From NCBI GenBank assembly GCA_963738345.1, contig CAVTWI010000002.1, positions 1,612,001 through 1,676,000 of the forward strand: DNA of 64,000 bases, given 5' to 3'. Origin of the DNA: Bog-159 sp963738345 (GTDB lineage: Bacteria; Acidobacteriota; Terriglobia; Bryobacterales; Bryobacteraceae). Every line of letters begins with the position of its first letter. Position 1 is the first letter of the stretch. A model generated the notes under the pieces. It was not told the DNA's origin, searched no databases, and worked only from the letters and a program-made list of their open reading frames with translations. A program made the translations under genes and the position numbers. This document shows positions 39,116-47,750 of the stretch, piece by piece.

Positions 39116-40324
39116 GTGAAGAGATTATTGTGGCTGTTGGCGATTCCGGTGGCTGCTTTGGGCTGGTGGGCATACCAGCGGGATCACCGGGCGCCGGAAA
39201 TTCCTTTTGCCAAAGTGGTCCGCGAGACGCTGGTGAGCACACTGCCGACGAACGGGAAGGTGGAACCCATCGAGTGGCAGTCCGTGCGGGTGGAGCAGGG
39301 GGGACTGGTGAGCAAAGTCCCGGTCCAAGATGGGCAGGCGGTGAATGCGGGCGCGGCGCTGGCGGTGATGAGCGATACGGGTTTGCAGGCGGATCTGGAA
39401 GCGGCGCAGGCGCGGGCGGCGCAGGCGCGGGCGGACTTGGCGGTGCTTGACGCAGGCGGTAAGCAGTTGGAGTTGACGTCCATCGACAGCGACTTGGCGC
39501 GGCTACGCGTGGAGCAGGAGCACGAGCAAAAGGAATACGACTCATTGCGGCGCTTGGCGGAGAAGCAAGCGGCTTCGCGAGTAGAAGTGGACGAGATGAA
39601 GACCAAAGTGGATGCGTCGTCGCTGGCCATTCAGGCGCTGGAAAAGCGGCGCACGGCGCTGGTGAGCGTGTCGGACAAAACGGTGGCGCAGGCGCGATTG
39701 CGGGACGCGCAAGCGGCGGTGGATTTGGCGAAGAGCCACATGGCGCAGACGGTGATTCACGCGCCGATTGCGGGAGTGGTTTACGATCTGGCGGCACGAC
39801 CGGGCGCGTACCTGAACGTAGGGGATTTGGTGGCAAACGTGGGGCAGGTAGGGCGGTTGCGGGTAAAGGTTTACGTGGACGAACCGGAGCTGGGACGGGT
39901 ACAGGAGGGGCAGCCGGTCAGCATCACCTGGGACGCCGTTCCGGGGCGTTCGTGGGAAGGTACCGTGGAGCGTAAGCCCGCGAACGTGGTGCCGTTGGGA
40001 AGCAGGCAGGTCGGCGAAGTTTTGTGCACTATCGATAACACGGGGCGGGTTTTGTTGCCGGGGACGAATGTGGACGCGCACATCCGCACGGCCACGGTGG
40101 CGGACGCGTTGACGATTCCGAAGGAGTGTTTACGGCGGGATGCCAGCGGCGCGGGGGTCTTCTTGTTGCGCGATGGGAAGCTGGCATGGAAACCGGTATC
40201 GACGGGGGCTTCGAGCGTCACGCGGGTACAGGTGTTACAGGGCTTAACGGCGGGCGATGAGGTAGCGCTGCCGAGCGAACAGACGCTGCATGACGGAGAA
40301 GCGGTGACTGCGGTGCATCGGTAG
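39116..40324 (+). CDS. HlyD-family efflux adaptor protein
   Basis: The likely start is a GTG at 39116 after AGGAAGA, giving 402 residues beginning VKRLLWLLAIPVAALGWWAY (membrane anchor). A lipoyl half-motif (VRVEQGGLVSKVPVQDGQAVNAGAALAV), an alanine-rich coiled coil (about residues 90-195), the second lipoyl half (VIHAPIAGVVYDLAARPGAYLNVGDLV) and a beta-barrel domain follow in order, as in MacA/HlyD adaptors. The partner permease and outer-membrane channel are not adjacent; the ADOP permease 3 kb on and the TolC protein at the window end are candidates only by type. Confidence 0.85.
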   Translation: MKRLLWLLAIPVAALGWWAYQRDHRAPEIPFAKVVRETLVSTLPTNGKVEPIEWQSVRVEQGGLVSKVPVQDGQAVNAGAALAVMSDTGLQADLEAAQARAAQARADLAVLDAGGKQLELTSIDSDLARLRVEQEHEQKEYDSLRRLAEKQAASRVEVDEMKTKVDASSLAIQALEKRRTALVSVSDKTVAQARLRDAQAAVDLAKSHMAQTVIHAPIAGVVYDLAARPGAYLNVGDLVANVGQVGRLRVKVYVDEPELGRVQEGQPVSITWDAVPGRSWEGTVERKPANVVPLGSRQVGEVLCTIDNTGRVLLPGTNVDAHIRTATVADALTIPKECLRRDASGAGVFLLRDGKLAWKPVSTGASSVTRVQVLQGLTAGDEVALPSEQTLHDGEAVTAVHR

Positions 40325-40332
40325 GGGGACCG

Positions 40333-43017
40333 CTACGGCAGGATGCTGAAAACCGTTCCGTCGGAGAAAGCGCCTCCGGCGATGGTGGTGCCGTATAAGG
40401 CGCCGCTGCTGCCGATCACGAGAGAGGCTTGCGGCTGTCCGCCGTCGGCGGATCCGGTGAAGTTGTAGAGGACGGTTTCGGTCCATGCGCCTCCGGGAAT
40501 GGGCGGGGTCAAACTGTAGATGGTGCCTCGGCTCAACGTGCCGCCGTACTCGGTGGCGCCGTATAGGACGCCGCCCGCTCCGATTACTACACCGGCGACG
40601 GGATATGCGCCATCGTTGATGTTGCCCGCGAAGTCATAGAGGACGGTCTTGGTCCAGGCTGCGCCCGAGGTCTTGGGGGGGGTGAGACTATAGACGGTAC
40701 CGGAGCCGGATGTGCCGCCGTAATAGGTCGTACCGTAGAGGACGCCGCTGGCCCCGAGGACCACGCCGCTTTCGGGATGGGCGCCAGTGCCGCCCCTGAA
40801 ACTGTAGACGATGGCCTCGGTCCAGGGACCTGTTCCGGATGTCGGCGGGGTCAAGGAAAAGACCGTCCCGTAGCCGGCTCCGCCGCTGTAGGTGGTGCCG
40901 TAGAGGATGCCTCCAGTGCCGATGACCACGCCGGCTCGCGGACCGCTACCGTCGGTGCCTCCCTTAAAGCTATAAAGGACGGTCTCGATCCACGCGCCGC
41001 CCGGCGACGCGGGCGGGGTCAACGAGAATACGGAGCCGAGGTTCGCGGTACCGCCGACGGGGGTGGTGCCGTAGAGCACACCGCTGGTACCGATGACGAG
41101 GTTACTGCTCGCCGGGACGGAACTGCTCAAAACCGCTTCGGTCCACGGGCCGCTCGGGGATGCCGGCGGGGTCAGCGAAAATATGGTGCTGCCGGCAGCG
41201 CCGTAGAGCACGCTACCCTTGCCGATCAGGAGGGCTGTCTTGGGATCGCTACCCGCGGCGCCGCCGGCGAAGCTATCGAGGATCTTGGGATTCCAGACGC
41301 CCTGGGTAGATGTAGGCGCGAGCGAGAAGACGACACCGTGATTGGAGGCTCCGTCAGCGGAGGCGGTACCGTAGAGCACGCCGCCACCGCCCACGACGAC
41401 GCCCGCATAAGGGTATGCGCCGCCGTCTCCGCCGGGGAAACTGTAAAGCGTGCGGAACTTTGTAGTAGAAGTCTGTGCGGTGAAATTCGCGGTCTGGCTA
41501 CCACTGAGGTTGGTAAACGTCTGGTTGGGAGGGGTGAACGTGTAGCCAGCAAGAGTTGGGGTGATGGTGTAGTTGCCGCCTGCGGGCACCGCAAAGCTAT
41601 AGCTGCCGGATCCGACGGTGGTGGTTGTGCCCCGATCGGAGCCGGTGAGCGCCACGGCTACGCCATTCAGACCATTGCCGGAGAGGGTGACCTGGCCGGA
41701 GATGAGCGGACACGGCGCGATGGTGAACAGGTTAACCGGGGTTGGCGCCACGTTGACGGTTGACGAGAATTCGGGGATTGCGCCGGTGCTGGACCAGGCG
41801 GCGGACTGGGGACTAAACGCACTGATCGCGGCGACGGACTGGTTGGCAGGCGGCATTCCGGTGAGGGATGCATAAATGTTGAAGGTAACGGAATCGATTG
41901 CGGAAGAATTCGTGTTGGTGATTTCCCACTGCACGAGAACGCTGGTTTCGGCGCCGTTGGTGACTTGGGTGATGGTGTTGCTTCCGGGATCGAAGGGGGT
42001 GCCTCCGCTAGTGACCAACGTGGCGTCCGAACAAGCGGCTGGGCAGATGGAGGCGGTCGACTGCGCCCAGTTGTCTACATAAATGGAGACGCCAGGCGGA
42101 ATGTTGCTAATGAAAGTCTGAAGCCGGGTTCCGGTGTCGGCCAACCCCGCAGGCAAGGTTCCCAAATTAATTTCCAGTCCGCTCTCGGAGTAATAGACGT
42201 CGCCGGGCGTATTCTGGGTGGCGCTGGTTCTGATTTTGAAAGCCGTCGAGAAATTCTCGGTGAACGTGGCTGTGCCGACTTTCGTGGTGGGATAAGTCAG
42301 GCATTGGAGGAAGGGCGGACTGGCGGCCGAGGTGACGGCAGTCAAGCCGTCGGCGGCGAAACCTACGTAGTTCTGCGGATTGCTGATGAGAATTGACGTG
42401 GCGGGGCTGGAGGAGACGAAGGCCATTACGGGACTCAATCCGCCGGAGGATGACGGGACCTGGGTGGCATCGATGCGCACGTTGGTGATGCGGTAGGTGC
42501 GGGCGGCGATACCGGGGTCGACGGGCACGCCAAGGAAGGTAATGGAGTTGGGTTGGGGCGCGTCGCTGCCGCCGAGCCCTTGGAATACGTTGAACTTGCC
42601 GGGCTTGTTAAATGTCTGGCCGCCATCACCAATGACTTGGCAGCCCAATACAGGGTTGGTTGGGGCGAGGCAAACGGTTTGGTTTGCGGGGGCTGGATCG
42701 TCCACTAGGAGCAACGCATCGGTGAGGAGTTCGGGCGAGGTCCCGCCGAGAATGCGGCTGGTCACCGGCACGCCAAGGGATACGGAGATATCGGCTTGGG
42801 GGATGACGGAGCCGGGCGGAGTGGGCGTAGATCCGGGCGCGCCGACGCAGGTGAGGAGGATATCGCCAGTGAGTTCGGTGAAGCCTTCGTGGCGGAGGGT
42901 GGGGGTGACTGCGGCGGAGGAGGAGCAAACCAAGCCCGCTTGCGCGCGCATGGGCGCGGGTAAGGTGAAGGCCAGCACGACGGCGGCAAGGGGCAGGAGG
43001 CAGCGGGAATGCGCCAT
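40333..43017 (-). CDS. Large secreted GloVer repeat protein with Ig-like domain
   Basis: An 894-residue protein with signal peptide ending PAPMRAQAG. Residues about 30-450 form a beta-rich region with paired cysteines and no family I recognise (an opening of similar type is seen in other acidobacterial secreted proteins). About residues 455-530 hold a carboxypeptidase-regulatory-like domain (SGQVTLSGNGLNGVAVALTG ... NYTITPTLAGYTFTPPNQTF). The rest is an array of roughly eight GloVer repeats, each with LYSFxGG, GVLYGTT and VFSLTPP elements. No anchor at the end. Probably an extracellular adhesion or binding protein. Intact frame. Confidence 0.8.
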   Translation of the reverse strand: MAHSRCLLPLAAVVLAFTLPAPMRAQAGLVCSSSAAVTPTLRHEGFTELTGDILLTCVGAPGSTPTPPGSVIPQADISVSLGVPVTSRILGGTSPELLTDALLLVDDPAPANQTVCLAPTNPVLGCQVIGDGGQTFNKPGKFNVFQGLGGSDAPQPNSITFLGVPVDPGIAARTYRITNVRIDATQVPSSSGGLSPVMAFVSSSPATSILISNPQNYVGFAADGLTAVTSAASPPFLQCLTYPTTKVGTATFTENFSTAFKIRTSATQNTPGDVYYSESGLEINLGTLPAGLADTGTRLQTFISNIPPGVSIYVDNWAQSTASICPAACSDATLVTSGGTPFDPGSNTITQVTNGAETSVLVQWEITNTNSSAIDSVTFNIYASLTGMPPANQSVAAISAFSPQSAAWSSTGAIPEFSSTVNVAPTPVNLFTIAPCPLISGQVTLSGNGLNGVAVALTGSDRGTTTTVGSGSYSFAVPAGGNYTITPTLAGYTFTPPNQTFTNLSGSQTANFTAQTSTTKFRTLYSFPGGDGGAYPYAGVVVGGGGVLYGTASADGASNHGVVFSLAPTSTQGVWNPKILDSFAGGAAGSDPKTALLIGKGSVLYGAAGSTIFSLTPPASPSGPWTEAVLSSSVPASSNLVIGTSGVLYGTTPVGGTANLGSVFSLTPPASPGGAWIETVLYSFKGGTDGSGPRAGVVIGTGGILYGTTYSGGAGYGTVFSLTPPTSGTGPWTEAIVYSFRGGTGAHPESGVVLGASGVLYGTTYYGGTSGSGTVYSLTPPKTSGAAWTKTVLYDFAGNINDGAYPVAGVVIGAGGVLYGATEYGGTLSRGTIYSLTPPIPGGAWTETVLYNFTGSADGGQPQASLVIGSSGALYGTTIAGGAFSDGTVFSILP

Positions 43018-43070
43018 TCGGTTTCTCCTCTTGGGGGCGGCGGTCGAAGGGTCGATTATAGCGCGCGTTT

Positions 43071-43106
43071 CTTCAGATTCCTATCGCCGGAACTGAAGGT
43101 TTTTTT
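43071..43106 (+). terminator. Rho-independent terminator-like hairpin, plus strand
   Basis: CTTCAG and TTCC pair with GGAA and CTGAAG (one bulged A, loop TATCGCC), a ten-pair stem, followed directly by G and seven T. It lies between two divergent genes, so no annotated plus-strand gene precedes it within 2.7 kb. Confidence 0.55.
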
Positions 43107-43221
43107 GGTTAATTGTCGTTTGCATGCGCCGGAACTTGCAAACCTGAGTGACTGATGATTTCCAGGGATTCCGCTTCGGGGGAAGCGGATCAAAATTCTT
43201 GGCCGTCGCGGATAGATAACG

Positions 43222-43262
43222 TTGACATACGTATACTGTTGCTAAGTAATACAGTGCTAACA
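43222..43262 (+). promoter_or_regulatory. Candidate ADOP promoter with overlapping palindromes
   Basis: A perfect TTGACA box (43222-43227) is followed by the palindrome ATACGTAT (43228-43235 region) and by TAATAC about 19 bp further, a plausible -10. ACTGT and ACAGT arms 11 bp apart flank the -10 area. The layout suggests a repressor-controlled promoter, as for other ADOP genes with PadR-type regulators, but no regulator gene lies next to it. The ADOP start is at 43285. Confidence 0.4.
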
Positions 43263-43284
43263 TATATCAATCGTTTAATAATCG

Positions 43285-45720
43285 GTGATACGGGATCTGC
43301 TTTACGCGTTACGGGGTTTGGCGAGAAACCCTCTGTTCGCCGCGGTGGCGATCGCTTCCCTAGCTTTGGGAATCGGGTTGAATACCGCCATTTTCAACCT
43401 GGTCAGCGCGGTGTTGCTGCAGCCTCTGCCCGTAAGCGATCCGGCGAGTTTGGTTTCGGTCTTTACCTCGGACCGCACTAATCCCGGCCTGCTGTATTGC
43501 TCTTACCCCAATTACAAAGCCTACCAGGAGCGCAACACGGTGTTCTCGGGCTTGGCACTTTACACGGCCATCCAGGTGACACTTACCGGTGACCGGCAGC
43601 CGGGTGACATACAGGCGCAGATTGTATCTGGAAATTACTTTGACGTACTGGGCGTCAGGCCGGTACTAGGAAGGACGTTCCTCCCCGAGGAAGACCAGGT
43701 ACCGGATGCCCGCGCTGTGGTAGTGATCGCTTATAGCTTTTGGATGCGGCGATATGAGGGGAAGCCGGAAGCGGTGGGCGCCACACTCGATTTGAACCAT
43801 CGCAAGTACACCATTATCGGAGTTGCGCCACAGAATTTTCACGGTCCCAATGCGCTGGTGAGCACGGACCTTTGGGTTCCGCTGATGATGTACCAGCAGA
43901 TGCTGCCGATGGCGGATTGGATTAACTATCGTAAGGCGCTGTTGTTTCCGGTGATCGGCCGGTTGAAAGAAGGCGTGACGCGGAAACAAGCGGAAGACAA
44001 TATGAAGTCGCTGGCGGCGGAACTGGCGCGCGAATATCCGGGGGACAACCAGGGACGCACGGTGACGCTGCTGCCGCTGACCGAATCGGTGATCCAGCCA
44101 AATTCGCGCGGAGGCTTCGTGCTGGTGGGGGGGGTGGCGCTGGCGGTGAGCGGCCTGGTGTTGTTGATTGCATGCGCCAATGTGGCCAATCTGCTGCTGG
44201 TGCGGGCGGCGGGCCGAAAGAAGGAGATGGCGCTGCGGTTGGCGCTGGGCGTGGGGCGAGCGAGGTTGGTCCGGCAGTTATTGACGGAGAGCGCGCTGCT
44301 ATCGGCCGCCGGATGCTTGGGGGCGCTAGTAGTGGCGCGGGCGGGACGCAATTTGTTGTGGCGGTTCCGGCCGCCATGGATGTTGAGCGGCGAGGCGGTG
44401 GTGAGCTTCGATTTCCGGGTTTTGGGATTTACGGTATTGCTGGCGGTAGGGGCCACGCTGGTGTTCGGCCTGGCGCCTGCGTGGAGTGCGATCCGCACCG
44501 AACTGGCGACGGAATTGAGAGAGCGGCGTAGTCCATGGACCCGGGCAGGGCATCGCGTGAACGCGCGCAGTTTGCTGGTGATGCTGCAAGTGGCTTTGTC
44601 GGTTGTGGCGTTATCGAGCGCCGGTTTGTTTCTGCGCAGTTTGCACAAAGCGGAGGCGGTGGATCCGGGATACGATTCCGCGCACTTAGCGACGTTAGCA
44701 CTGAATTTGAAAGCGCGCCATTTTTCGGAGAGTGAAGGGAAGGAGTTTTACCGGCGGGTGATGGAGCGCGCGGGGAGCGTGCCAGGCGTGGACGGAGTCA
44801 CGATAGGTTTTAACGCGCCCCTAGTGATCTACCGGGCGCGCAGTTTTTCGGTGGAAGGACACGAGACCGGTACGGGCCCCGGGGCAGTGACGCCCATCGA
44901 CATGGTGGAACCGGGATATTTTCAAACGCTGCGGATTGCCTTGTTGCGGGGCCGTTCGTTCGTGGAGAGCGATTCCAGCGATTCGCCGCACGTGGCTATC
45001 ATCAACGAGACGATGGCGCGGCGCTTTTGGGGTACGGGAAATCCGGTGGGCGGCAGGCTACGATTATACGGCGACAGCGCTCCCCTGGAGGTTGTGGGGG
45101 TGGTGAGAGATAGCGCTTATGCCAGTCTGGACGAGGCCCCGCGGAATATGGTGTTTTTGTGTTTACGCCAGTATTATGCACCGGCCGTGACGTTGTGGAT
45201 CCGGTCGCGGGGGGCCCCGGGGGGGGTGCTAGGCGCGGTGCAGCGCGAGGTGCAAGGCCTGGACCATGATGTGCTGCTATCGGATGTGGAGACCACTACG
45301 CAGGTGAGCAGCGAGTCACTATGGGCGCCGCGATTAGGGGCAGTTTTGTTTGGCTCCTTCGGGGCGCTGGCGGGTGTACTAACAGTGGTGGGGTTGTACG
45401 GAGTGATCTCGTATTCGGTTGGACAGCGCACGCGGGAACTGGGCATCCGCATGGCGTTAGGGGCGCAGCCGGCTATGGTATTGCGGCAGGTGCTGGCGGA
45501 GGGCGCGATTTTGGTAGTGTGCGGGATGGCGTTGGGATTGGTGGCGGCGCTGACGATCGCGGGGGTGCTGAGTAGCCTGCTATTTGGGGTGAGCGCGCGG
45601 GATCCGCTGACGCTGGGGGTGGTGGTGGTTTCGCTGCTGGGGACGGCGCTGGCGGCGTGCGCGGTGCCGGCCTTGCGGGCCACGCGCATCAACCCGGTGG
45701 TGGCGCTGCAGGACGAGTAA
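43285..45720 (+). CDS. ADOP-type ABC transporter permease (FtsX/MacB fold)
   Basis: An 811-residue permease with a GTG start, MIRDLLYALRGLARNPLFAAVAIASLALGIGLNTAIFNLVSAVLL, the hallmark of acidobacterial duplicated orphan permeases. It has two MacB periplasmic core domains and two FtsX modules: after the first helix a periplasmic domain (DRQPGDIQAQIVSGNYFDVLGVRPVLGRTF), three helices (GLVLLIACANVANLLLVRAAGRKKEMALRLALGVGR), then the second copy ending QRTRELGIRMALGAQPAMVLRQVL and RATRINPVVALQDE. Substrate unknown, and no ATPase is linked. Codon use and frame are intact. Confidence 0.9.
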   Translation: MIRDLLYALRGLARNPLFAAVAIASLALGIGLNTAIFNLVSAVLLQPLPVSDPASLVSVFTSDRTNPGLLYCSYPNYKAYQERNTVFSGLALYTAIQVTLTGDRQPGDIQAQIVSGNYFDVLGVRPVLGRTFLPEEDQVPDARAVVVIAYSFWMRRYEGKPEAVGATLDLNHRKYTIIGVAPQNFHGPNALVSTDLWVPLMMYQQMLPMADWINYRKALLFPVIGRLKEGVTRKQAEDNMKSLAAELAREYPGDNQGRTVTLLPLTESVIQPNSRGGFVLVGGVALAVSGLVLLIACANVANLLLVRAAGRKKEMALRLALGVGRARLVRQLLTESALLSAAGCLGALVVARAGRNLLWRFRPPWMLSGEAVVSFDFRVLGFTVLLAVGATLVFGLAPAWSAIRTELATELRERRSPWTRAGHRVNARSLLVMLQVALSVVALSSAGLFLRSLHKAEAVDPGYDSAHLATLALNLKARHFSESEGKEFYRRVMERAGSVPGVDGVTIGFNAPLVIYRARSFSVEGHETGTGPGAVTPIDMVEPGYFQTLRIALLRGRSFVESDSSDSPHVAIINETMARRFWGTGNPVGGRLRLYGDSAPLEVVGVVRDSAYASLDEAPRNMVFLCLRQYYAPAVTLWIRSRGAPGGVLGAVQREVQGLDHDVLLSDVETTTQVSSESLWAPRLGAVLFGSFGALAGVLTVVGLYGVISYSVGQRTRELGIRMALGAQPAMVLRQVLAEGAILVVCGMALGLVAALTIAGVLSSLLFGVSARDPLTLGVVVVSLLGTALAACAVPALRATRINPVVALQDE

Positions 45721-45790
45721 GTGCGGGGGCGAGAGCGAATGCCCCACTCCCTTTACGCGCTGTTCGGATTGGAGGGGTTCGGATTGCGTG

Positions 45791-46231
45791 TTAGCGTGCT
45801 TCAGCTTCGGCTAGCCATCCGCGGCGTAATTTCTCGGCAGGCACATTTGAGAGATAGGGTTTGATATCGAGGACGGGCGTGCCATCGAGCATGTCGACGC
45901 CGCGGATGTGTAGGATTGGGCCTACGCGGGATAGCAGTTCGACTACCGTGAGGGCGATGGGATTGGGGCGGCGAGGGGAGCGGGTGGCGAAGACGCCGTG
46001 GGGCCGATTGTCTGTGGGGGGGGTGCCGATGAGATCGAAGCCGGTGGCGCGATCGAAGGTCCAGATGATGTAGAGGTGGGAGAAGCCTTCGATATCGGTA
46101 AGGCCTAGTTCGAATTCGGGGAGGACGCGGAGGGTGCCGTCGGCTTGGTGTTGGGCGCCCAAGCCTTTGGGGATTTCGCGGGTATTGGTGAAGGGGCTTT
46201 GGATGTAGCCGATGGGTTGGATGGGGAACAT
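45791..46231 (-). CDS. trmO: tRNA (N6-threonylcarbamoyladenosine37-N6)-methyltransferase, TrmO/TsaA family
   Basis: Starting at MFPIQPIGYIQSPF gives 146 residues, the usual size of the catalytic TsaA domain. Diagnostic stretches are EIPKGLGAQ, LTDIEGFSHLYIIWTF, GVFATRSPRRPNPIALTVVELL and GVDMLDGTPVLDIKPYL, where RSPxRPNPI binds S-adenosylmethionine. It would methylate t6A37 in some ANN-decoding tRNAs. A standalone gene with an interspersed repeat just upstream. Confidence 0.9.
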   Translation of the reverse strand: MFPIQPIGYIQSPFTNTREIPKGLGAQHQADGTLRVLPEFELGLTDIEGFSHLYIIWTFDRATGFDLIGTPPTDNRPHGVFATRSPRRPNPIALTVVELLSRVGPILHIRGVDMLDGTPVLDIKPYLSNVPAEKLRRGWLAEAEAR

Positions 46232-46277
46232 AGTTAGTTCGACGTTAGCATGAGTGAGGTTGGGTGGGAGGAAGAAT

Positions 46278-46317
46278 AATGGCCGCGGATGCACGGTAGA
46301 TGAACGCGGATAAGATG
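46278..46317. repeat. Interspersed GGCCGCnGATG/GAACGCGGATAAG-type repeat, copy 1
   Basis: An intergenic stretch built from the words GGCCGCGGATGCACGG and ATGAACGCGGATAAG. A second version with the same words in another order is at 48828-48870. Related short repeats with GATGAACGCGGATGCACGC words recur between genes in many bacterial genomes; origin unknown. Confidence 0.5.
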
Positions 46318-46325
46318 AAAGCCAG

Positions 46326-46685
46326 TCACTTTGCGCGGTTTAGTTGGACGACGGCGGTGCGGGTATTATTGACGCTTTTCAGGACGAGATTTCCGGTCAG
46401 TGCGTCTTGATCTGACTTCAGGGCGTAACTGAAGTTCCATTCGCCAGTGGTGAGTTCGAACGTCACGCGGCCGGCTCGGACCCTGCCGTTTTCGATTGGA
46501 TATTGTTCGTCCGGCTTTGGGCCGGCGGAACCGGTCAGCTTATCCCCTTCTTGTTTAAGGATGACGATTTGGGGAACGGGATGATCGCCGCCATTCACCT
46601 TGAACGTTCCGGTCCAGGTGCCCGTTAGATTTGCCGCAGCCGCCCGGATGACGAGCAGGAAGACGATTGTAAGCATTCTCTTCAT
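46326..46685 (-). CDS. Small secreted beta-rich protein
   Basis: The ATG at 46685 overlaps the stop of the PepSY gene (ATGA), giving 119 residues. A signal peptide (MLTIVFLLVIRAAAA) is followed by NLTGTWTGTFKVNGGDHPVPQIVILKQEGDKLTGSAGP and further strands. The LTGTWTGTF / KLTGSAGP pattern is a lipocalin-like short domain common among secreted acidobacterial proteins. Function unknown; coupled to the PepSY protein. Confidence 0.65.
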   Translation of the reverse strand: MKRMLTIVFLLVIRAAAANLTGTWTGTFKVNGGDHPVPQIVILKQEGDKLTGSAGPKPDEQYPIENGRVRAGRVTFELTTGEWNFSYALKSDQDALTGNLVLKSVNNTRTAVVQLNRAK

Positions 46686-47728
46686 TGTTTTTTCCTTCCG
46701 ATCCGTTTGCGACGCAACCATAGCCATACGCCGCTTACGACTTGAACCGGGGCCGCGATGCTCGTTAGCCAGGCAACCATCCGGCCGGGCTTCCCGAATA
46801 CTTCGCCGGTATGGATCGCTTGGTTGGTGGCCAGAAACCGTGCGCCGGAGGCTAGGTCGCTGGATCGGGCGGAAGAGATCACGCTTCCACTGTACGGATC
46901 TATCACGACCAGGTTTTGCCCTCCCGCAACTTTGTCGCGTGGGTCATCCAGACTTACCCGGTAGGCGCCGCCGTACTTTGGCATCTGCACTCTGTAGGGT
47001 ATGGCGCCGGGGATCCGGGCACGCGCCTTGGTTACGGCTTCGTCCGGCGTGATTATCGGTGCGCCAGGCGCTACCGGCAGGCGCGGGGTATTGTGCGAGG
47101 CGGGGCGATCCGGAACTTCGTAGAAGCCGATGACCAGGCCTGTGGCGGCTAACACAAGAAGGGAAAGCAAGGAGAGAATTCCGATTGAGTTATGGAAATC
47201 AAACGCGAATCCGGCGCGCCGCCAGTTGCGAATTCGGACTCGCTTCCCACGCCACCAGAGGAACAGGCCGGAAGCCAAAGACACAAGCGCGGCCACAGCG
47301 GACCACTTCATGATTTCTCTGCCCAAGTCGCCGGAAGCGAGGCTGACGTGCAGTTCGCGGGCGAGTCCTAAAAAGGTTTGGCCGCGCGTTCGCGTACCGA
47401 GAACTTCGCCGGTGTATTGGTTCACGTACACGATGCCACGGGGCATGATCACGGCGTAGGAGAGTGCGGGCGATGCGGAGGGAAGGTAGGCGACGATGGG
47501 CTCGGCGCCAAATTGTCGCGCGATGGCCTGCGCGATTTCATTGAGGGACAGCACACGGCCGGCGGGTTCTACGTAGGATAGATGCGGAAAGCGGAGGCGA
47601 TCGATTTCGGGCTCAAAGGCCAAGATGGCGCCGGTGAGACCCAGGATCAGAATGAATCCGCCGGCGACGAGGGCAAGCGCTAAATGCACTTTGAGGATCA
47701 GCGTGCGCGCTGTAAAGGTCGGGCCCAA
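46682..47728 (-). CDS. PepSY-associated transmembrane protein
   Basis: A 348-residue inner-membrane protein with helices near residues 12-38, 140-160, 185-205 and 318-338. The first helix and loop (KVHLALALVAGGFILILGLTGAILAFEPEIDR) and the terminal segment (GRMVAWLTSIAAPVQVVSGVWLWLRRKR) are typical of the PiuB/PepSY_TM family, which reduces or handles iron taken up by siderophore receptors. Periplasmic PepSY parts are GEVLGTRTRGQTFLGLARELH and PYRVQMPKYGGAYRVSLDDPR. No TonB receptor is linked here. Intact frame. Confidence 0.82.
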   Translation of the reverse strand: MGPTFTARTLILKVHLALALVAGGFILILGLTGAILAFEPEIDRLRFPHLSYVEPAGRVLSLNEIAQAIARQFGAEPIVAYLPSASPALSYAVIMPRGIVYVNQYTGEVLGTRTRGQTFLGLARELHVSLASGDLGREIMKWSAVAALVSLASGLFLWWRGKRVRIRNWRRAGFAFDFHNSIGILSLLSLLVLAATGLVIGFYEVPDRPASHNTPRLPVAPGAPIITPDEAVTKARARIPGAIPYRVQMPKYGGAYRVSLDDPRDKVAGGQNLVVIDPYSGSVISSARSSDLASGARFLATNQAIHTGEVFGKPGRMVAWLTSIAAPVQVVSGVWLWLRRKRIGRKKQ

Positions 47729-47750
47729 ACTAGGGCAGTATATCAGAGGC

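Noticed and set aside
40333..41460. Tandem nucleotide repeats or a CRISPR-like array
   Set aside because: The periodicity is about 120 nt or more and codes for GloVer protein repeats; units diverge and there are no spacers. No CRISPR array was seen anywhere.
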